Source: Phytophthora quininea
Taxonomy: Eukaryota; Oomycota; Peronosporomycetes; Peronosporales; Peronosporaceae
Length of the DNA: 19,866 nt
Assembly (NCBI GenBank): GCA_011947345.1
Contig: JAAVTG010000426.1
Coordinates: forward strand, 1 to 19,866
Direction: 5' to 3'
In this document: positions 1-7,865 of the stretch, piece after piece
Position numbering within the stretch: position 1 is the first letter of the stretch
Layout of the letters: each line of letters begins with the position of its first letter
Notes under the pieces: model-generated
Told to the model about the DNA's origin: nothing
What the model saw: only the letters and a program-made list of their open reading frames with translations
Database searches by the model: none
Program-made: the position numbers and the translations under genes

Positions 1-77
1 TTCAGGTACTTCTCGTACACGGCGGAGCGCGCGCCGTTGCGCCGCGCTTTGGGCGTCGAGGCGTCCGCGGGCTCCAT
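1..77 (-). CDS. 5' end of an unrecognised gene (partial)
   Basis: The minus strand is open from an ATG at 75-77 to the window edge and gives a short basic, Ala/Arg-rich N-terminus (MEPADASTPKARRNGARSAV) ending in YEKYL. The frame also stays open upstream of this ATG to about position 140, and a TTATAACAG that could serve as a 3' splice site lies just beyond, so the true start or an upstream exon is undecided. Coding-like GC-rich composition contrasts with the AT-richer DNA that follows. Only about 25 residues are visible, so no function can be given. Confidence 0.4.
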   Translation of the reverse strand, partial: MEPADASTPKARRNGARSAVYEKYL

Positions 78-137
78 CGCTTCCAGCACGACTTGGGGGC
101 GATATCCTAAATCCGACCCGCGAATGTATGGACCTGG

Positions 138-253
138 CCTGTTATAACAGGTGGGAGCGATTTTCTTAAATTTTGGCAGTGTAAAATATGGAATCGTTTC
201 ATGTAGTGTGCCTACATGCCGCTCCACACTGCCATGTAGCCCGCCAGTCTGGC
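138..253. repeat. Cluster of inverted repeats in the intergenic region
   Basis: Four perfect inverted repeats occur within 116 bp. CCTGTTATAACAGG (138-151) is a 14-bp palindrome. TGGCAGTGT (174-182) pairs with ACACTGCCA (226-234). Nested inside that pair, CATGTAG (200-206) pairs with CTACATG (212-218) across a 5-nt loop. GCCAG/CTGGC (243-253) follows. The region separates the divergent gene at 1-77 from the transferase at 422. It may be a relic of a small inverted-repeat element or a bidirectional regulatory region; nothing in the sequence decides this. Confidence 0.5.
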
Positions 254-351
254 ACGCGTGTCAAAAGCTTCAAGGTCCACGCATCATTCCCAGCGGCAAC
301 TGCGCAGTCGGCCACGTCACGCACTCCATGGCTCATTACACGTCCTCCTGG

Positions 352-365
352 TCATTTCTGCTTCT
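352..365 (+). promoter_or_regulatory. Possible Inr-like core promoter of the gamma-glutamyltransferase gene
   Basis: TCATTTCTGCTTCT matches 11 of 14 positions of the oomycete initiator TCATTYYNCAWTTT and lies 57 bp before the ATG at 422. A second partial match, GCTCATTACACG, lies at 331-342. Both are weaker than the initiators before the cutinase and the symporter. Confidence 0.3.
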
Positions 366-421
366 GCGCAGCTCCGGTGCAGCCCTAACGGTGCAAGTTT
401 CGCTCCCCAACTCGCTCTACA

Positions 422-2077
422 ATGGTCGGAATCGGCACTCGCTCGCCAGTCTACGGTCGCCATGGGATGGTGGCGAGCTCGCAGCCTCTCGCGTCGGAGA
501 TCGGACTGCGCATCCTGAAACAAGGCGGCAATGCTGTGGACGCAGCCATCGCAGTCGCCGCAGCTCTGAACCTCACGGAGCCGTGCTCGACGGGCGTGGG
601 GGCGACTGCTTCCTGCTCTTCTGCGATGCCAAGGCCAAGACGGTCAAGGGCCTCAACGGCAGCGGTCGCAGCCCTGCGGCGTTGACGACTGACCAAGTAC
701 TGAAGGATCTCGGTCAGGACGCTGTGAGGATCCCTAGTGGCCACGGACACGCCGTCACAGTGCCCGGGACGGTTGCTGGGTGGGTAGACGCCGTGGACAC
801 GTGGGGTCGCTGACGATGAAGGAGATCCTGAGTCCCGCCATTCAGTTGGCGAGAGAGGGTTCCCTGTGAGCCCGATCACCGCCGCTAGCTGGGAGCGAGG
901 CAAGAGCCAGCTTCTGAGAGGCCCCTACGCTGACGAGATGCTGATGGACAATGGAGAAACGCCTAAAGCTGGGGAGATTTTCGTGAATGAAAACTTGGCC
1001 AAGTGCTTCGAAGAAGTTGCGGATAAGGGAAAGAAGGCGTTCTATGAAGACGGACGCATCGCACGTGCCATCGTGGACATGGTGAAGTTGAAAGGAGGTG
1101 TCATGACGATGGAGGACCTCAAAAACCATACATCCACGTTTGTGACGCCCATCAGCACGAGGTTCCAAGGCGTGGACGTGCACGAGATCCCTCCCAATGG
1201 ACAGGGAATTACAGCGTTGTTGGCGCTAAACATTCTGCAGGAACTCATGAAAAATGGCTCGACGCCGCCGCAGTGTAGCGCGGAAGAAGTGCATCTCCAG
1301 ATTGAAGCGCTTCGGCTAGCATTCGCTGATGCCAAATGGTACGTTGGTGACATGGAGCACAACAACATTCCGGTGAATGAACTGCTCAGCGAGAAGTACG
1401 CGAGCGAGCGAGCGAAGCTGATTAATCCGGTAAGGGCCGCGATCGACCCCATACGCGGAAGCCCGGTGTTGAGCTGCAACACTGTGAGTTTCCAAGTCGT
1501 GGACGGACAGGGCAACGCCGTGTCGATGGTCAACAGCAACTATGAAGGGTTTGGCACGGGGCTTGTGCCCAAGGGCTGCGGCTTTACACTACAGAACCGC
1601 GGTTGCAACTTCGAGCTCCACGGCGCCAGTGTTGGACACCCCAACGCTCTAGCCCCGAACAAACGGCCGTACCACACGATCATCCCCGGTCTTTCAACGT
1701 TTGCCGACTCGGGTGAACTACACTGCAGCTTCACAGTGATGGGTGCCTTTATGCAGCCGCAGGGCCATGTGCAAGTGCTGGGTCATTTGCTGCTTCATGG
1801 CATGAACCCGCAGGAAGCGCTGGATGCCGCGCGCTTCTGCATCGACGTGGCAAAGTCGGGAGCAAGCGACAGCGGCAGTTCGGTCCTCATCGAAAGTCAC
1901 ATGGACTCCGAAGTGATCGCTGCGCTACGCAAGCTGTTTGGTCACAGCATTACGGAGGTGAGTGGGCTCCAGCGTTCGAAATTCGGTCGTGGACAGATCA
2001 TCCTTCGTGATCCCAAGACTGGTGTCTTGTGTGCTGGTTCGGATGGCCGCGCTGACGGCTGTGCTATGGGTTGGTGA
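422..2077 (+). CDS. Gamma-glutamyltransferase family protein, bacterial-like (YwrD type); three frame breaks
   Basis: This is a gamma-glutamyltransferase/acylase-type N-terminal nucleophile hydrolase, a family that cleaves gamma-glutamyl amides such as glutathione after autoproteolysis into two chains. The N-terminus from the ATG at 422 carries YGRHGMVASSQPLAS, GGNAVDAAIAVAAALN and LTEPCSTG. The chain then continues in other frames through GLNGSGRSPAAL and VTVPGTVAGW. From 866 the frame is open to the TGA at 2075-2077. The likely nucleophile Thr is codon 1481-1483 (S-C-N-T-V-S-F), followed by QGNAVSMVNSNYEGFGTG, LQNRG and PYHTIIPG. Length is about 550 residues, normal for the family. No signal peptide is seen, so a cytosolic enzyme is likely. 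The frame breaks near 594-599 (G run), 803-806 (G run) and 858-864 (T/C) are each consistent with one lost homopolymer base, so an assembly error is more likely than a pseudogene. No intron is evident. Confidence 0.9.
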
Positions 2078-2244
2078 CAAGCATGGACTACGACGTTGCA
2101 GCTAAAGAAAGCGAACGATATATCGGGAAGAATTTCGTTTGTTGTGTGCTGGCCATTCCACCAAGCTGCTATTTGTAAATGAGCTGGATAGAGTAAGGCG
2201 TTGAACAGCACCCGTAGTATTGCAGCGGAGCTTGTATCGACAAA

Positions 2245-5073
2245 ATGATGATGTCTCGGCTTCCCGATGGCCACGGTGCAAGGACCGAGAAGAATGCGAA
2301 TGAAAACCAACAACAAGACGCTCTGTTCTCGACCACTGACTCATCTTCAGCCGCTTCCCGTCCACCATTGCCTAGGGTGTCGCCAACTTCGTATACGTCA
2401 CACGCCATGATGTTGCAGATACAGGAGTACCGGACTCGTGTGCAGAGTGCTTTCCAGTCGACGTATTGCCACCCGCTAGCCATCACGACCTCGCGGAATG
2501 GACCCGAATTTCCTCGAAAGCGTAAAGGGAACTACTGTCGTTCGCGGGTGCTCGAGTCTTCTCGACGACTCTTTTCAGCTCAAGCTCGGAGCGGAGCGCC
2601 AGCGACGCCAGTTGTCCCTTCATCCCCTCCTCGTACATCCAGCAAAGGAGGCGGTGTAGCATTCCATCGGTCTACAACTTCTCCACGGACGAATGTGCAG
2701 TCGTCGCTGTATGCACCTGGTCCAGGACAGTACGATATTATTCCTCGTCGACCTGCAACGACTGGGAGTGTCAAGTTCAGTCCGGCTGATCGATTTCCAG
2801 AGCACGCTGGTGGTGGAAACATTGATCCTCAGCTAGGACCTGGTCAATACACTCCCAACGACCGAGCTACTGCAAGACGATCCGTTCGAGTCGTGTTTTC
2901 ACAGTTACCGAGAAATACTGTGACTGTGGAGTCGCCGCGAGCTACGGTATCAGCACTACCAGCGACTGAGGGCATCGTGTCCAGCTACTATTACGTACCA
3001 GAAAGCGCTTTTGTGTCGCCCGGTGACATGGTGGCTAGCGCTGGTGGAGGAATTCCGAGCTGGAGCCACGCGCCAAGATTTCCAGGTCGACGAGCACTTC
3101 CACCAAAAAGTGAAGCAAACGTCGCCGGCTGTCGACTACATGGCTCGCAATAAAGCCAAGATCGAAAGCATGTCTACGGAGCACCGCCAACGACGAAGAA
3201 TGGAGCAAAAGTCAAGAAAAAGGAGCCCGTTGAGATCGAAGAGCGACGACCGACGTCGTTCAGACGCCGCAATTCGCTACTGGAATTGAACGCACACGAT
3301 CAAAGACAAACTATCTTGCCCCACGGCCGATCAAGCTGCAGCGGCCCCGTTGATACGAGCAATATCGTGGCTATTGAGAAGGAGAATGTGACGATCCCGC
3401 AAGCGTGGAGCACGCTCATCGTGCTTTCGTTCACTCAGACAAGACTAGAGCGACTACTTACGATCGCGTCTGTATTGCGCCGACTTCGACTCGCACAGGA
3501 ACTGCGGTACAAAAGTGTCGTGTTCCAGGCCTGGGCGCGCGTGCGCGACCGAGTACAAATGCGAACTCTAGCGGCTGCTCTGATTGCTCGCAACACATTC
3601 CGGTATCGTTTCAATCTGCGGGTCGAACGCAGAGTTAAGGGTGCCATTTTACTGCGCAAGTTCCTCTCTGGTCTGTCGGTGGACGTGCGGTTCGCAATGT
3701 CTGTGAGACGGATCAAGCGCCGAATTATTCAGCTGCAGCGTTGGTGGCGTCGCGCTCGGCTGGTTGTGCGTGCCGAGAGCAATGTCTTGCGTACAAGTGG
3801 CTGGTGATCGAGCAGAAGCTGCGAATTGCGCACATAACCCAAATGCCACACCTACACAAGATTTTCCAACCTTCACCGACTGCTGCGCCATTGTTGCCTG
3901 CAAGCGCCTCCAGTGGCTCTATGCGAGGCCGTAATACTTCCATTATCCCTTCTCCAGCGACGGTCGAGGCACAAACGCCACTGTACCAACTGCTCAATCT
4001 CCCCGACCAAAAGCGATGGTTTAATGCGCGATTCGTGTTGACTGCCGATGGTGTTTTACGAGGGTTTGGAATCCCCGCTCTGAATGCTGGTCAGAATAGC
4101 AGTGAGAGCGCGTCAGACGACAATCTAGTGGTGGAAGTGAAGCATTTCCGCTGCCACGCTCACGGCTTCTTAAACATCGCGTTGGGCTCCACCCACACGA
4201 GTAATGCTGACGACGACGGGGAAAGCGATTGGAGACCGTATCTGATGGTGTTCAAGCCTGGTGCCAGTCGATTCATCTTGATCACCGACATCCGAAGCCT
4301 TGTGCTGGCGCCACTTCTAGAGTGGAAAGATAAACTCGAGCGTCTCGCAGGTCACTCGCTCGGTTCGCCTTTTACTGGCGGTGGGTCGACTCGTGACATT
4401 GCCGACATATTGACGAAGACAGACGTCTCGGTTCTCGATGAAGTTGCTGAGGAGTTCCTGATCAGTCCCAGCAGAAGGAATTCAATGTCGATCAGCGCAG
4501 GCAGCACTTTAATACAACAAGGACGGAGACGCAGCAGTCGTGCACAATTGCGTCGAAGTCAAGCTGCGCAGCCCATCGCTGAGGGCGAACTCTGCTACTA
4601 TGTGGTGGATCTGCTGAAAGATTGTCCTCGCATTCCACCTCCGATGGTTTGGGTCGCTATCCGTGACAAGTTGCGAGAAGAGCGCAAAAACTTTCGCGCA
4701 GAAATTTATCGCTACAAGCTGGAGACGGAGCGCTACAAGAAGCACGAGCGTGAACGTCGTCAGGTGCTGGTGCAGGACAAATTCAAGGAGTTTTTCGTAC
4801 GTTTGATTCACTTGGTTGTTATGCATACAATGCGGTACTAACTGGTGTTGAACAGGCGATGGAGCGTCCGAGCCACCCGCACTTCCGAAGTTTGATCCCA
4901 CATCGCAAGATGGAGGTCTTGGTTCGCCAGGTAACAGTGTGCTGCTTTGGCATTTCTTCTGCTCAAGTCTTACGGTTGCTTGTGCGTTGTGTCAGACGAT
5001 TGAGCTCGTGAAATCGACACAGCCATCGAACCCAAGACTGCTGTTGCCTTCATTGATTCAATTTCCACGTTGA
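2245..5073 (+). CDS. STPGR (SHIPPO) / IQ-motif / coiled-coil protein, probably flagellum-associated
   Basis: I read this as one gene of about 900 residues. The N-terminal third has two PG-rich SHIPPO-type motifs, YAPGPGQYDIIP (about 2710-2745) and LGPGQYTPND (about 2836-2865), as in proteins of sperm tails and ciliary axonemes. The middle is a basic helical stretch with an IQ-like motif (IIQLQRWWRRARLVV, about 3724-3768). The C-terminal part ends in a charged coiled coil (about 4660-4796). Intron 1 is 4797-4855 (GTACGT...TACTAAC...ACAG) and intron 2 is 4931-4995 (GTAACA...TCAG). Both are phase 0, and the last exon ends at TGA 5071-5073. The reading frame changes around 3040-3100 (equivalent to two lost bases), around 3175-3195 (one) and near 3786-3792 (one). 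All are compatible with homopolymer losses, though an unrecognised intron around 3.0-3.1 kb cannot be excluded. A role in the zoospore flagellum is inferred from the repeats only. Confidence 0.7.
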
Positions 5074-5609
5074 AAATAATCCCTCTCCTACTACTTTTCT
5101 TTGCTGTTTTGGTGTAGTTGTCGGACCGGCGGCCAGAAATGTCTACAGACGACGCTGCGAGACGACCTGCTTCCTTGAGGTAACCACCCGATGGTTGGCC
5201 TGGCTGGATAAAATGGATTGGGGATCACTGGTGAGTCTGGCGTGGCGGAGTCGACCGTGGTTGGCGTCTCAGTCTTTCAGGCCGTGTCAGGTCACCTCGT
5301 AGCTGCCGCATGATGGTGCTGAGAATGTTTTTCGACGCATTCACGTGGTTAGCTGTAAAGCAGGTCATTTGTTGATCAGGTCAGGGAGTTGGTCATGGCC
5401 TATCCAATCTCTTGGTCGATAAGGTCTCGGCATGGGATCTAATGCAGCGTCTGTCCTGGGATTTATGGTGCTTCAACAGGGAAGCCACTCGACGTGGATG
5501 CTAGTACAAGATTATGTCAATACACACAACATATTGCGAGCTGTCTATTCATTCTTATCCGTTCGCTCGACCGGTTCCTAGCAATCCCATTCGTGAACTT
5601 TCCAGTTCA
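5074..5609. other. Intergenic region with no recognisable gene
   Basis: This stretch lies between the STPGR gene and the transposase. All frames carry stops and no RNA gene or clear promoter was seen. It should contain the left end of the MULE element, but I could not find a terminal inverted repeat matching either 7260-7660 or 9982-10330 by eye. Confidence 0.5.
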
Positions 5610-7258
5610 ATGGCATCTACAAGTCACGATGCGGCGGACACCGCTGTCGTAGTCGAAGAGGGGGAAACTCGCAAGCCAGCACGCTCAACACAATATCCGA
5701 TATTGAGCGATCAGGGGTCTACGCGACCGTTATTTTCATTGACGGCTACGCATTCACGCGTGCGGTTCGGACAAGCGTCAAGTCGACCTATCGCTGTAGC
5801 ACCAATCGGCGCACGGGTTGCAAGACCAAGGCTGTCTATTTGCCTGTAGCAGGCCAATATGTTGTGACAAGACCGCATGAATGCCAACCGGAAGTAGCGC
5901 CAGCCCCCGAAGAAGCCACACTAATAAACATGGTTGAAGACATGAAGGACCGTGTTGACACTCTTGCAACCACTGGAATGGCGCTGACAGCTCGCCGGAT
6001 CTGGGAGGATGTAGCCACCGATTTCTATACGAACCGACCTCCTAGTGAAGCCGTCATCGGCTTGACGCGGGACCAAGTCATGACCCGAGTGTTCAACACT
6101 AGAATGAACTACTGGGGATCGAACGTTCATGGCCTCATCGAGCGTCCACCGCTGTCATTTGTCAAAGGAATTACGCTGCGATTTTTCCAGTTTCATTTGG
6201 CGTACTATGAAGAAGATCAAAAGTTTAACGATAGGCCTCAGCGCATTATTGACTGGGCCAATCTAGACTTGATTAAGCTGCTAATGTACAGCGGCACAAC
6301 GGTCTTCGTCGACGGCACCTTTCGATGCGTGCCATCACTGTATCGGCAATGCATCGTGTTTTGGTGCTCGATCAAGCGTCCGGCATCCACGTACCGGTCT
6401 TCTACGTTCTGTGTACGTCAAAAACCCAAGACACGTATTGGAACATCTTCAACTTCGTTGTCGATCGTACCGATGAGAAGCTCCGTCCCGCGACCGTCGT
6501 CTGCGACTTTGAAGCTGCGCTTACTAACGCTGTGCGCATTCAGTTTCTCGAAGCCAACCGCGTCGGTTATTACTTCCACTTCAAGCAAGCCGTGGGGCGA
6601 AAGATAAAAACTGCGCATCCCAGATGCCGAAGTTCGCGTGGCAATGGAAAAGGGTGTCGTAGAGGTTCTCACCGTCATCAAGAAAAAACACATCGCTACG
6701 AAGGGCACTAAACATGTCAAAGGTGTGATCAAAGCCAAGTGTCAGTCCTCCGGCATTGCTTATTCCGAGAAAAAGTGGTCAGCATTTTGGAAGTACTTCT
6801 GCAAAACATGGGTGGAAAAGTACACGCCTGCCGTTTGGAATATTCATGGGGTCAATCGAGGCTTGGTGTCACGCACCAATAACCCGCTCGAACGTTTTAA
6901 CAGAGAGCTAAATGCTGCTTTTCCTACCGCTCACCCGTCGATGCCGGTATTTATCGACACAATTGAAGAGATCTCTCGCTCGTACGCCGACCGAGTGGCT
7001 GCAACACCTGTCCGAGACAAACGCCAGCGCCGCGAAGACGTGCAATTACCTCCTGTTGTGGAATTTAGACCATCCGACGATGAATCAAACTGTTCGGAGG
7101 TCGAACAAGACGGCAGTGATGACGGGTTAGCTGAATGCAGCTACGTCGATGATTCTGATTCCGATTCAGAAGGATCCAGCAGCTTAGATGTGCCAGAATT
7201 TGAAGAGGGGGACGAAGATGACAACGCTTTCGACTATTCATGTAGCGGGGCTGCGTAG
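5610..7258 (+). CDS. MULE (Mutator-like) transposase with N-terminal FLYWCH-type zinc finger
   Basis: This is a DDE transposase of the Mutator-like superfamily, about 550 residues. The likely start is ATG 5610. A FLYWCH-like zinc finger spans about 5729-5890 (YRCSTNRRTGC ... HEC). The MULE core follows: VFVDGTFRCVP, with the first catalytic Asp at 6311-6313; HVPVFYVLCTSKTQDTYW; VVCDFEAALTNA, with the second Asp at 6505-6507; and HFKQAVGRK. The C-terminal SRTNNPLERFNRELNAAFP contains a candidate acidic residue at 6890-6892. The last 60 residues are strongly acidic (Asp/Glu/Ser rich). The frame shifts near 5724-5729 (C run), 6357-6362 (T run) and 6603-6609 (A run, two bases) all fall in homopolymers. 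Apart from these the gene is intact to the TAG at 7256-7258, so it may be a recently active copy. It converges with the Fanzor gene. Confidence 0.88.
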
Positions 7259-7284
7259 CAGTGCACGTGCACAGAGGAAGACGT

Positions 7285-7377
7285 AGGACTCTCCGAGTCA
7301 GTGTCTTTAGGCGCCCCGCCTTCGGTTCTATACAAGAACCAAGTACAGTCCCGTAACTAGGACTCACAGAGTCAGTA
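7285..7377. repeat. Imperfect direct repeats with internal dyads, 3' of the MULE gene
   Basis: AGGACTCTCCGAGTCAGTG (7285-7303) and AGGACTCACAGAGTCAGTA (7359-7377) are near-identical direct repeats, and each contains a GACTC/GAGTC inverted repeat. Between them lies a perfect hairpin, GGTTCT-ATACA-AGAACC (7324-7340). They begin 27 bp after the transposase stop codon. Subterminal repeats that bind transposase are common in DNA transposons, so a role at the right end of the MULE is possible but unproven. Confidence 0.5.
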
Positions 7378-7763
7378 TTCCTTAAAACAAGGACAACACT
7401 AATTAACTGCAAAAAAGAACTGAATTGAATTGCTTATCTGACGTTTGCTGTAAATGTATGGACTAAACTATGTGGCATAGTTAATCTAAGAGATATGCAA
7501 ATGAGTGGTGGAGAGCCAAATGGCTACACCATGGCTACATAGCCAGAAAGTCTACACACGGTTATGACTTTCGTGTAACCCCGTTACAAGTCAGGTCAGT
7601 TATCCGGCGACGAAGATGACGAAACACCATCAGCCCGTCAGTCGTCACTAAACAGCGCTCGATATTGGATGGTGAGGCTCCAAAGGACGCAGACTTGCTA
7701 CTCCGTAGCCTGTATGCACATACCGTCAAACATTAGGTTTTCCTCACTTTTTCCAAGTGGCGA
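7378..7763. repeat. Intergenic stretch with short hairpins between MULE and Fanzor
   Basis: No convincing gene is present. AACTATG-TGG-CATAGTT (7466-7482) is a perfect 7-bp stem. ATGGCTACA occurs twice (7520-7528 and 7531-7539), and the second copy forms TGGCTA-CA-TAGCCA (7532-7545). A plus-strand open frame at 7669-7869 overlaps the Fanzor 3' end and shows no recognisable domain. The boundary between the two mobile genes, or the 3' end of the Fanzor unit, should lie here. Confidence 0.4.
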
Positions 7764-7848
7764 CGAAATAAAAAGCAATACGTACCTTTTTATTCGTATT
7801 TCGTGCACCACCTTGAGATCTACCGGCGTTCGCCGTCGAGCTGCAGCT
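7764..7848 (-). ncRNA. Candidate guide-RNA scaffold (omega/fRNA-like) 3' of the Fanzor gene
   Basis: Directly after the Fanzor stop (minus strand, 7866-7868) three dyads lie within 85 nt. They are AGCTGCAGCT (7839-7848), the GC stem CGGCGttCGCCG (7824-7835), and an A/T-rich hairpin pairing 7767-7775 with 7786-7794 (9 bp, 10-nt loop), which has a competing outer stem of 7764-7770 with 7797-7803. Fanzor and TnpB nucleases use a structured RNA transcribed from the 3' end of their gene and the DNA just beyond it, so position and structure fit. There is no homology or expression evidence, and the true RNA could extend into the coding region or toward 7500. Confidence 0.3.
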
Positions 7849-7865
7849 ATCCCGTTGTCACCTTT

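Noticed and set aside
151..813. A 220-codon plus-strand frame starting at 151 as a separate gene.
   Set aside because: Only its second half (from about 600) is meaningful, as the continuation of the gamma-glutamyltransferase after a frame break; the first half is noncoding.
123..7463. AATGTATGGAC occurs at 123-133 and again at 7453-7463, each followed by an inverted repeat, suggesting shared element ends.
   Set aside because: Many 11-base matches are expected by chance in 20 kb, and the sequences diverge at once on both sides.
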